Shown here piece after piece: positions 39,501-49,504 of a stretch of DNA of 64,000 nt (its first letter is position 1; each line of letters starts with the position of its first letter). Made by a program: the position numbers and the translations under genes. A model generated the notes under the pieces. It saw only the letters and a list, made by a program, of their open reading frames with translations, did not search any database and was not told where the DNA came from. Source of the DNA: Euglena gracilis (lineage: Eukaryota; Euglenida; Euglenophyceae; Euglenales); assembly GCA_039621445.1 (NCBI GenBank), contig CP154956.1, positions 34,383,437 to 34,447,436 on the forward strand, read 5' to 3'.

Positions 39501-40932
39501 GCAACGGCCCCGGCAGCATCCTTCGGGCTGCTGCTGGGTCCAGTGGGCGCGGCAATGACAAAAGACCTGGTAAGACCAACACTGCAGGGGAATTTCGCAG
39601 ATTTTGCCGTGAAATTTCCGATGCACCTGCAACGTGAGTCAGCCGGTCAGGGGTCCCTGACCGATGACCTGAAACTGTCACTGCTGGAGGGCAGCCTGGA
39701 CAGTTGCAGCAAACTGGAACTACAACGCAGACATGAACGCGGTGAGAAAATAAAATACCAGGAATTTTGGAACTGGATGTGCCAGAAATACGGTGGAGAC
39801 ACACAATCAGCCATCAAAGACGAACTGAAAAGCCTGAGACCAAAAACGGAAGGAAAACTGACACTGGAAGCGTGGAGGGAGTTTGAAGCCCATTTCAAAC
39901 TCCTCTACAGCAGGCTGGAAAATCCATCAGAAGAAGACGCGTATAACCTGGTGGCTGAAAAAATGCCTGAAACGCAACGCAGAAGCTGCATCAGGGAACA
40001 GGACCGCAGAAAATCAGGACAGACCGACACTGAAACTGAAAGGGCTCACGAACATTACAAACGTCCCAGATGCAACAACGGAAGACGTTCGTGACCTGGT
40101 GGCAGCAACAGTGGGCACAGATGAAAATTTTCAGGTGGAACGAGACGGACAAAACTTCAGGATCCAACTGCACAGCAGCAGAGCTGCTGAACTGCTCCTG
40201 GTGAAAAACGGTTCAACGCTGCTGACTGGACACAAGCCACAATTCACACAGGTACAGGCCAAACTGACTCTGGATGAACTGTTCCAACGTGTGGAAACCG
40301 AACTCAGGTGCCAACAACAGTCAGACTCCCTGGGCAGGGGGTACAACGGCTGGCAGAACCAACCTCGTGAAAACAGATCACGGTCGATGGACCGCAGGGG
40401 TTACGTCAGGGAAGTCAAGGAGGAGGAGAAAACAAAATCCAGAAATCGGACACCACCTTCCAGATCCCGACCCAACTCCCCTGGACCTCGAACCCCAACA
40501 CCTGAAAACCCCAGACCCCCTTCTCCACGCCAGCAGGTGCCCATGGCAGTTTCAGAACAGCCTGGCGAGGGACGGTACACCAACTGGTCAGACTGGGGAC
40601 AGAACGACTGGGGCAAAGGCAAAGGAAAGGGGAAAGGTCAAAACTGGGGGTCAACCCAGAACTGGAACCAGAACCAGAACTGGAATCAGAATTACGGCAA
40701 AGACCACGATTCAGGAAAGGGATACAACTCTGGGAAAGGATACGATTCTGGGAAGGGTAGCGGGAAAGGTAAAGGCAAAGGGCAACCACAGTCACAAGCG
40801 ACAACAAAAACTGAACCACAGCCTCAGCAAACCAATTCACAGGAGCCAGCCAACCAGCCACAGGGACAGCCAAAGGCAGAAGCAACTTCCAGCAATCGCT
40901 GGCAGCCAGTTCAAAACGCAGAACGGAAGTGA
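36595..40932 (+). pseudogene. gag: A3 gag, multiply broken
   Basis: Gag runs from the ATG at 36595 to TGA at 40930-40932. Breaks by comparison with A1: an early one-base deletion shared with A2 but compensated about 20 codons later by an insertion; TAG at 37612-37614 (CAG in A1); a lost G near 37693; an A-run slip near 38178; TAA at 38643 (GAA in A1); and further shifts near 39290 and 40010. Between them the 26-residue repeats, coiled coil, Gly/Pro/Gln repeats, capsid-like region and the GKG/NWNQN basic tail are recognisable. Confidence 0.82.
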
Positions 40933-40968
40933 AGGGGCTGCGGCCTGAGGGTAGGGGACGAGAGGGGC
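40930..40968 (+). promoter_or_regulatory. A3 gag-pol junction: in-frame TGA plus G-tracts
   Basis: Gag ends AAG TGA AGG and the frame stays open for 78 codons up to the DAM domain. The four G tracts after the stop are the same as in A1 and A2. The linker differs from that of A1 by a 6-bp indel, which keeps the frame. Confidence 0.6.
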
Positions 40969-42713
40969 GACTATCTGCAGACACAACCGAAACAACAAAA
41001 CAAAACAAGGGAACCAGGTCCAGAGCCGCAGCGGTCATACACACTGGGTAAGGGAGGTAAGAAAAAACCCCAAAAGAAAAACATCCTGACAAAAAAACGA
41101 CTCCACAGCCCAGAACCGAAAAGGGAACAGGTCAGCTGCAGGTTCGGCAGAGCAGCTTCACGGTGGGTGTCTGAAAACTACCACGTGAAGAAAGAAAAAA
41201 TGACAGAAATTCTCTCACACTTCGGGGTCCAGCCCCAGCTGGACGCCTTTGCAACGGAAAAAAACAAAAGATTCCCGCAGTGGTGGGGATCTGGCAGCCC
41301 TGAGGGCACAGACGCATTTGAAAAAACTGGCACGGAAAACTGCTGTGGATGAACCCCCCATTCATCAAAATTTCACGGGCGGTGAGAAAAATTCAAACAG
41401 ACGAGGCCCACGCACTTCTCATGGTACCAAGATGGGTTCATAGACGATGGTACAGGGAAATCAACAGGCTGGCAGTGATGTCAATGTTCATCCCAGCGGG
41501 AACAAAACTGTTCGGACAGGGTGACAAGAACTGCCGGAATACACCGTGGCCTGTGGAAGTGTTTTTGGTATGCGGACACAAAACACGGTGCAAGTACCTA
41601 CCAGGTTTCCACAAACATTTCACCCCCCTACACCCGACATCCAAGGTGAGGTTCGGCACAGCCCACGAGTACCCGCCAGTGGAGGACGAGGTGGAGGGTG
41701 GTGAACAAAAAACCGGTTTGGGAACAGAAAAACCACAGAAACACATCAGAAAACTGCAGGAGGCAGCCACAGCGACTCCAGAACGGGCCATTGCAGAAAA
41801 ACCAAAACCAAAAATGCTGGACCTGTTCTGTGGAACAAGATCGGTCAGCAAGGTGTATGAAAAAATGGGTTTCCAGGTGATGACGGTGGATTCAGACCCC
41901 AGGTGGAAAGCGGATTACCAGGTGGACGTACTGGACTGGGACTTCAGAAAACATTTCAAACCTGGCGAATTCCACACGGTGATTTGTGGAGTTCCCTGCA
42001 CAGAATTCAGCATTGCCCTGACGACAAGACCCAGAAACCTGGAAAAAGGAGACAGCCTTGCAAAGAAAGCCCTGGAAATTGTGGAATTTCTGCAGCCGCA
42101 GAAATGGTGGTTGGAAAACCCAAGGTACGGATACCTGGGAAAACGAGATTACATGAAACCGTACCCGTACATTGACGTGGATTACTGTCAATACACAGAC
42201 TGGGGCTACAAAAAACCAACACGAATCTGGGGCAGCCCTGACATCCTGCAGGTACCAGCCAAACGGTGTGACGGGAAAACGTGCAAGAACCTGGACCCAA
42301 ACGGTGGAGGTCACCTGGTGAAACTCAGCAACGAACACAACACTCCAGCCTTCAAAAAATTCAGGATCCCAGAACATCTGATTCAGGACCTGGCAGGGTT
42401 CCGCGAACGGCTACGGCAAACCAGCCAAGCCCAGGCCGCGCAGCAACAACCGCTGCAGCAGCCCAGCCCTGCCCAGACGGCACGACAAAACATGCTCTCA
42501 CAGCCCAGCCCAGGACTGACAGGTCAACAGCCAAACCCAGATTCAACTGACAAAACAGAACCTGACCAAAACATTCGGCTTCCAAAGCGACTGTGTGAAC
42601 CGGTGTCCAAACTCCTGCTGGGGCAGGTCATCAGCAGAAAGAATGCAAACAACTCCTCATTCAAGTCCGTGCTGTGTTGCCGGACGGCAAAAAAATGTTC
42701 TTACAGGCCCTAA
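40933..42713 (+). pseudogene. pol: A3 pol start: DAM-like and C5 methyltransferases in one polyprotein
   Basis: After the linker the DAM domain begins (MTEILSHFGVQPQLDAFAT, about 41199) and shifts frame at the one-base deletion shared with A2. From 41349 a 454-codon frame runs without interruption through MNPPFIKI, FIPAGTKLFG and a 60-residue linker into the C5 methylase (LDLFCGTRSVS, GVPCTEFS, WWLENP, DVDYCQYTDWGYKKPTRIW, CDGKTC). This shows directly that both methylases belong to one protein. The frame is lost near 42645, shortly before the protease. It is the longest intact frame in this otherwise wrecked element. Confidence 0.9.
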
Positions 42714-44200
42714 TTGACACGGGAGCACAGGCAAACCTGGTGAAACAGAACCTGATTCCCCAGCAAAACTTCAGACGTTCGCAAAAACCCTTGGCCCTGA
42801 TCACAGCAGACGGAACAAGGATGGAAGGAGGACTACACGAAGTCACACTGGAACTGCAGTTTTCATCACGGGTGCACAACACGGACAGAACAAGGGAATG
42901 GTCCACCATTGGAACATTCCATGATGCCGACATCCAAGTGGATGCCATCCTCGGATATCCGTGGATGGAACAACACCACTGGGGGTTTTTCCACACCTAC
43001 AATCACTGGCCCTCATAGGTAAACCACTGCGGCTGCTGTCCAGTTGGCACCAGCTGAAGGAACAAAAACACAGGGAACGGAAAATACACCAACTTCAGAA
43101 AAACATTTCAGAGGTTCGAGCAATGAATTTGCAGATTCCTGCTGAAGCGGGCCAGGACGGGGAAAAACTGTTCGAAGACGAAACAACGCTGGAAACACTG
43201 GCAAAACAATTTCAAAATCGGCAAAGAAATCTGACAGGGTTCACGGTGTTGTGGTGGTGCCAGAAGGACAGGAAACACAAGGCGAAAAGGTGGCAGAACT
43301 GGTGAAAAAACTGCGGCAGGACTATGAAGGAGTGGTCTTGCGAGACAAAATCTTCCCAGACCCCCCAGAACGCGGACCACTGGGTTATGGGAAAATCGAA
43401 CTGAAACCTGGAACAGTGGCGAAAAAACAAAGACCCATCCACATGACAGGAGAACGCCGACAGGCACTCATCGACATGGTGGACGAATGGGTTAGGGACC
43501 TGAAAGTGGAAGACGGGAGGAGTGACTGGTCCAGCCCCACGTTCGTGGTGGCCAAAAAGGGTGGAAAATGGAGAGGGGTGGTGGATTTCAGAGCACTGAA
43601 CGAGGCAACAATCACAGACGCCCATCCCCTCCCTAGGATAGAAGACATCCTAGTTCAACAAGGACAACGGGCCCTGTACAGTGTACTGGACCTGAAAGAC
43701 GCCTTCCACCAGGTGCCACTGAGAACGGAGTCCAGACCCTACACCTGCTGCAGCACACCTAAGGGTACAAAACAGTGGAGAGCGGTGGTCATGGGAATGA
43801 AAAACGGTGTACCGATTTTCAGAGGGTGATCGAGTACAGCCTGGAGGGGGTACAGGACATTGCAATCCCTACGTGGACGACATAATCGTAGGAACCATAT
43901 GGCAGGGGTCAGAAGAAAAAACCTTCGAACAACACGACAATGACATCAGAAGGGTGATGGAGGCACTGAAAAAGCAGCAACACGTGGCAGACATCAAGAA
44001 ATGCAAATTTTTTGTGAAAGAGGTGGAATTCTGTGGACACGTGCTCGGTGGTGGACAACGAAAACCAGCACCTGGGAAACTGATGGCCTTGGAAAAATGG
44101 GAGGAACCCAAAACGGTCACAACCCTACGGGCATTCCTGGGATTCACAAACTATTATGCCTCCCAGGGTATGCGGAATTGGCTGCAGACCTAATTGAAAA
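42646..44200 (+). pseudogene. pol: A3 protease and reverse transcriptase, frame-broken
   Basis: The protease (LIDTGAQANL) is in a frame ending at 43018. The next piece runs to 43305. The RT core (43251-43829, SVLDLKDAF) ends in a shift before the catalytic box, and NPYVDDIIVG appears in the next frame near 43870. LRAFLGFTNYY near 44125 marks the RT end, where 'SYIPGYAEL' has partly been deleted. Confidence 0.85.
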
Positions 44201-46850
44201 ACTGAAGGTGAAAAAGGGACAAGGAAAGAAAGGAAGCCTGACACCTGTGTTTTTCGGACGAACAGCCTTCCAGACCATCAAAGGAAAACTGCTCGGAAGC
44301 CTGAAACTGCAAACGGTGAACCCAGACAAACCATTCATACTCAGGGTGGATGCAAGTGGCAGAGCCGTAGGTGCGGCTCTGGAACAATTTGCGGAGGACA
44401 CTGCAGAAAAACCAGACCCAACAACAGCCATGACCATAAAAACAGTACCCGTAGCTTTCTGTTCACGAAAACTGACACCTGGGCAGGTTCGCTCGTGATC
44501 TCCTAGGGAGAAAGAGACCTACGCAGTGATCCTGGCCCTGCAAAAATGGGCTTCCTGGATAGGAATGCAACCGGTACTGGTGTTGACGGACCACAATCCA
44601 TTGAGGCATGGGCAACGGAGGCGCTGGACACCCCCAGTGGACCAGCTGGACGTAGGGCTAGGTGGCACGAACTGCTTTCGCGGTTCGACATAACCGTTGC
44701 ATACGTACCAGGCAAAGACAACACGGTCGCCGATGCCTTGAGTAGGTGGGCCTACCCCGCCTCACAGGCATTCGCCGACGTGAGTATCCACAGGAGTGAG
44801 GAGGACGACCGACTCATGAAAGAAATCATCAAACAGGAGGAAAAGGAACAGAAAACTTGTATGGTGATCAACGTGGCAGACCTGACACAGACACAAAAAC
44901 AACTTCAAGAACCCGTCACTGTGGCCGTCACAACAAGGAGGGGAGCCAAAACAGGTGAAGATTCGCCCACAGTGCCTGGTTCAACAGAGAATGATGACAC
45001 CCCTCAAAAAATTTCAAAAACACCTCAAAAACGACAAAGAAATGGGCTGTGAAGGAAACGACTGTGGTGGAACCAAGCAAAAAACTGCCAGGAGCAACCC
45101 CAAGGGAGACCACGGATGAGGCAGGAAACCTGATCCGACCAGACCAACACAAAAACAAAACCCCAGAAAATTCAAACACGGCCGAGGGACCATCCACTGA
45201 GGAAGACCCACCAAGGCGAAGACCCCTGGAAGAGGACCCTGTGGAACCCCTAACAACAACAGACTCAACAAAATAACAGGACGCGCAAGGTGCGTCATCC
45301 TCAACGGGGACACCCGTTGGACCTCCATCAAGCACGCCCCGGAGCTTCAACAGGGGGAACCGAAAGGGGTGATGGACAGGGAATGGAAGAACGAGTACGA
45401 AAGTTGCCCAAGGTGGGGACCTGTGCTCAAGAACCTGAAGGAAACGGGGTTCAAAAACTGGCCTGACGGGTACCGATTCGACAACGGCAGGCTCTACAAA
45501 AACGGACTCCTGTGTGTACCAAGTGGGTTGACTGGAAACGTAATTCGGGAACATCACGAAACAGCCGGGCACCCAGGGTCAGCCCGACTGTGGGACCAGA
45601 TGGGAAGGTGGTTTGCGTTTGCGGACCACCAGGATGCAAAAAAACTGACAGGCAAAATGATGACGATGTGTGAAACCTGCCAAGCAACAGAACCCAGCCA
45701 CTTACCATACAAGTGCCCCATTGAACCGACACCGATTCCTGTACACCTCATGGACAGTGTTGCTATCGATTTGTTCTCTCTACCTGAAACAACCTTTGAA
45801 GGGAGAAAATACGACACGTTGGCATTGTGTGTGGACAGGCTGAGTGGGTGGATGGTTGCAACCCCCCACCTGGCCAAGGGACTCACAGCAGAAAAGGTCG
45901 GAAAAGAAATGCACAAACAGTGGGGAATTTTTGGGATACCCTCGGTGGTGAGCTCCGACCGGGGCTCCCACTTCACAGCCGGTTGGTGGAAAACACTGTG
46001 TGCTGCCCACGGGGTCCGTGTGGCGTACGGGCAGGCCTACCACCACCAAGCCAACGGACGGGCTGAGGTAGCGGGTCAACAAGTCCTCCGAAAACTGGCA
46101 AAACTGGCTGCTGAAAAAGGGGTACCCTGGGTTGAACTCCTACAGAACGCCTTGAGGGCCCTACACGACGTCCCAGGTGAAAGGAGATTTCGCCGTACGA
46201 AATTGTGTTTGGCAGGCACAGACCGTTGGCGGGATTACCATACCAACCACAAAAGGAAGCGGAAGGGGCCACAACGTTCTTGGAAAGGATGAAAGAACAA
46301 GACCAGTGGGTGAGCCTGGTCCTGAACGAAAAACAGCGTGAACGGGCTGAAACGGTGAACCAACAACCGCAGAGAACCACCTGCCTTGGAAATCGGTTCC
46401 AAAGTCTGGTATCAACCCGAAAAACAACCTGGCACCGACAAACTCGAACCGAAGTGGAAAGGACCTGCAGTGGTGTTGGAAAGAGTGGGACAACACTCCT
46501 ACGTGGTGGAACTTCGACCTGGAAACCGACAACCTGCCCACCGTTCTCAACTCAAACCCCACGTGGAGGACCTCTACAACACAACCCCTGTCCCCCTCTA
46601 CTTTTGGTCGGGCAAGGAACAGGAGTTGGAGGTCGGACCTGACGAATGGGAGGTTGACAAAGTGCTGAACTACCGCAGAAAAGACGGAAAACTTCAATTT
46701 TTGATTCAGTGGAAAAACTGGGACCCGTCTGACACTCAGTGGGAACCCCTGAACCACTTTTTCCTCCGAACGAACAAGGATGTGGTCCAATATTGCAAGA
46801 AACGGGACCTGGCTGTGGATGTGAGAGAGTTGCTCGATTGGATGGAGTGA
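44201..46850 (+). pseudogene. pol: A3 RNase H, integrase and chromodomain, frame-broken
   Basis: RNase H begins at about 44335 (LRVDASGRAVGAAL), is broken by TGA near 44498 and resumes at 44546; TDHKS has been damaged. VADALSR is at about 44728. The linker has shifts near 45050 and a stop at 45276. The integrase zinc site and DDE residues lie in a 307-codon frame (45369-46292), which is lost just after the catalytic part. The end frame (46386-46850) keeps the chromodomain (WEVDKVL, IQWKNWDPSDTQWEP). It ends with TGA. Confidence 0.88.
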
Positions 46851-46954
46851 CACATGTCGCATACCCCTGCACTCTCTCACAGATGCCGCCACGTCGCCAC
46901 CCCCAACGACCCCGTTGCCAACCCCAACCCTACCACCCACACCAACCTCGACCA
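46851..46954 (+). other. A3 3' UTR, left part
   Basis: About 100 bp after the pol stop, matching the start of the A1 3' UTR. It ends with the first copy of the LINE target duplication, 46943-46954. Confidence 0.8.
46943..46954 (+). repeat. Left target-site duplication of the LINE
   Basis: The 12 bases caacctcgacca recur exactly at 55518-55529. Joining A3 across them gives a sequence that continues the A1-type 3' UTR. Confidence 0.9.
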
Positions 46955-47137
46955 GTCCCCTTCACCATCCCCACCATACTACCCCCACCCCTACGTGCCC
47001 TTGAGGCCCAACTTCCTTCCCCCCTATGCCTCCGAACTTCAACACCAACGCAAACGAGGCTACCCCCACCACCATACCGCCCCCCCACGTTTGGAAGCCG
47101 CGTTAGCGGCTTGGTTCGATCGGAGCCCCTCCTCCTG

Positions 47138-49504
47138 ATGTTGACCGAATTGGACTCCACCGACACGCTCCGACTGCTGGGGACCCCTGTCCCTGCCTCG
47201 TTCGACCCCGACACCTGCGTTGTGCTGCCCCTCACTGCGGTGGCCTGGGCCCTCAGCCACAAGGCCCGCAACCGGCTGCAGCACGCGCTCAACGGCAACC
47301 CATCCCTGACGCAACGCCCCGGCCTCCTCGACCGGCAGCAGCTGCAGAAGCTGCAGGAGGCGGGCAAGCTACGTGCGGCCGGCTGGACGCTTCCCGCCGC
47401 CGTCAACAACAAGCTGCCGGTGTGGGTGTACGACACTCGCATCCCGAAGGAGTGGCTGCTGCAGCTGGCAGCCGACCTCCGACGCCTGGACGAGTCCGAC
47501 CAGGCTTGGGTGGTGGGAGGCGATTTCGCCTCGGGTGCCGACCTGACCGATGCGGACGTCGCGGCGTGCCCCGACTCGAAGCGATGGTCCGATGAGCCCC
47601 GCCATCTCGTGATCCCGCCGCGACCTCACCTGCGGGAGCTGGTCTTGGCCCTGCGGCGGCGCGCCGAGGTGGAACACCCAGCGTCGCTGATCTCCTTGGC
47701 GGTCCTCGTTGATCGCCACCGGTGCCCTGCCGACTTGGACGTGGCCGCCTTGCGTCCCCAGCTTGGAGAGGCTGCCGCCCTGCTCGATGACCCCCGCTTG
47801 CAGGTGGAGGTGGTGGCCCTGGCTGAGCGTGCGCCGGTGCTGCGCATCACCGCCACGGCGAAGTGCTTGCCGCCTGAGGAGTGGGAGCCGGGGTTCCTGC
47901 CCCGCAGTCAAGTGCTGCTCTTCCTCAACCTGCGGCGCCCCACGGCTGGAGTGGAGGTGGCCAACCGCTGGGTGCGGGGTGCTCTGCCCGACCCGGAGCC
48001 GAGCGGCTTGGAGCTGCTGCGGGTGGAGTTCCAGCTGCCTCCGACAGTGCGGCAACGGAATGCGGAGCGTGAGCTGCGGCGCGCGCTGGGCAAGGCGGCT
48101 GGCGCGGTAGGCGTGGTGTTCGGGGCGGCGCATCGCGTGCAGGGTCTGCAGACCCTACACAGTGGCGAGGTCCTCGCCATCCTCGTCGTGCCGCGGGCGG
48201 AAGCGTTGCAGTGGATGCGCGGCAGCGGCAGTGGCGGCCTGTTCATTCGGCCATTCTGGACGAAGGAGACGGCACCAGCCTTGCAGCGGGAGCAGTTCAA
48301 CCTGCTGTACCTGCGAGGTCGGAGGGCGGATGCCGCAGCGCTGTGGGACGCCATTCACGACGTGCCAGGCGTCGTCGGTCTTCTCCCTGCGGAGAAGGAC
48401 CTCGCAGTGCGGATCAGCGTGCGGGGTGGCGCAGACCCTGCGGTCATCCAGGGGAAGGTCCGCGCGGTGCTGAACGACCCCAAGGTGGCCCTGCGGCAGC
48501 CCACGCCTGGGGCGTCGTGGTGGAGGCTGGGCCCCCTGACGGACGCCGACGTCTTCCGAGTGCGGGAGCTCATCGCGATGGTGGGCTTGGACCCTCTCCG
48601 GGGTGAAGTGCGTCTCGGTGCCGCGGGGCCATTCCGCCGGGTCGCCTTCTTCCAAGCGGCTGGGCAGCCAACAAGAACCTCCCTGGACGACGGTGGCTGG
48701 GGGCAGCGGTCTTGCAGTGCGCAGTTGTCTCCGGCCGGTCCTCCACAACGACGCCGACCGACAGCAGGCACTCCACCAACTGCCCGGCCGTCTCCCTCGC
48801 AGCTCTCTGCAGCGCCTTGCCTGCCATCTTCGTCGACCTGGGGCGGTGCGCGGAAGATTTCCGCTCCGCGGCAGGCCCCCGCCACCGACCTTCGACAGTC
48901 ACCGCCGTCACAGCCGCCGCGGGCGCCACGACCGCCAGATCCTGGCCAATCTCCGGCGTCTCTGCTGCCAGCACCAGGTTCGCGTGCTGCTCGCCGTGCG
49001 GCCAAGCAGACATCGGTCACCGAGATTGTCCCCTTCGTGGCTCCGGCTTCCCCCTCGTCATCCCCCTTGGATGCTGTGCTGGCGGAGATGCGGGCTCTGC
49101 GCCAGGCTATGGAGCGGCAGCAGTGGCAGTTGGAAGAGCTGCGCCGGGAGAACGCCGACCTGCGGGCCCAGCTCGCGGCGTCGCGACGGGGGCATGCGGT
49201 GGGGCACGCCGAGCACTTCCAGCATCAGCCGTACGCCCTCCCGTCTCCCGCTGGTGTCCCTGCCCCTCATCGGCTGGATGCTGCGGCGCTGCTGAGCCAG
49301 GATGAGGGGGTGGCGGCCGAGCTGGCGGCAGCCCCGTCAACTCCTGGAGGACAGGCGGTGCCCTGTGGAGGTGCCTTGCCGACGGAGGGCCCGGAGGAGG
49401 ACAGCCGCGGTCGCACTCGGGATGCAAGCGAACTCACCCCGGAGAAGCCGGCGCTGAAGAAGCCAGTGCGCGCTGCCTCGGAGGGGGCGCGGCGCGATGC
49501 CTGA
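47138..49504 (+). CDS. LINE ORF1
   Basis: I choose the ATG at 47138 (MLTELDSTDTLRLLG). The frame is open further upstream but only through UTR and the A3 pol end. The protein has 788 residues. It has no CCHC zinc knuckle. The body is rich in Leu, Arg and Ala, with two stretches that look like repeated ferredoxin- or RRM-like alpha/beta units, for example VLLFLNLRRPTAGVEVANRW and EVLAILVVPRAEALQWM. I cannot confirm that fold. A proline/serine-rich segment follows (about 530-640) and then a clear coiled coil near 655-690 (MRALRQAMERQQWQLEELRR). Such a layout fits an RNA-binding, self-associating ORF1 protein. The stop overlaps the ORF2 start. Confidence 0.75.
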   Translation: MLTELDSTDTLRLLGTPVPASFDPDTCVVLPLTAVAWALSHKARNRLQHALNGNPSLTQRPGLLDRQQLQKLQEAGKLRAAGWTLPAAVNNKLPVWVYDTRIPKEWLLQLAADLRRLDESDQAWVVGGDFASGADLTDADVAACPDSKRWSDEPRHLVIPPRPHLRELVLALRRRAEVEHPASLISLAVLVDRHRCPADLDVAALRPQLGEAAALLDDPRLQVEVVALAERAPVLRITATAKCLPPEEWEPGFLPRSQVLLFLNLRRPTAGVEVANRWVRGALPDPEPSGLELLRVEFQLPPTVRQRNAERELRRALGKAAGAVGVVFGAAHRVQGLQTLHSGEVLAILVVPRAEALQWMRGSGSGGLFIRPFWTKETAPALQREQFNLLYLRGRRADAAALWDAIHDVPGVVGLLPAEKDLAVRISVRGGADPAVIQGKVRAVLNDPKVALRQPTPGASWWRLGPLTDADVFRVRELIAMVGLDPLRGEVRLGAAGPFRRVAFFQAAGQPTRTSLDDGGWGQRSCSAQLSPAGPPQRRRPTAGTPPTARPSPSQLSAAPCLPSSSTWGGARKISAPRQAPATDLRQSPPSQPPRAPRPPDPGQSPASLLPAPGSRAARRAAKQTSVTEIVPFVAPASPSSSPLDAVLAEMRALRQAMERQQWQLEELRRENADLRAQLAASRRGHAVGHAEHFQHQPYALPSPAGVPAPHRLDAAALLSQDEGVAAELAAAPSTPGGQAVPCGGALPTEGPEEDSRGRTRDASELTPEKPALKKPVRAASEGARRDA

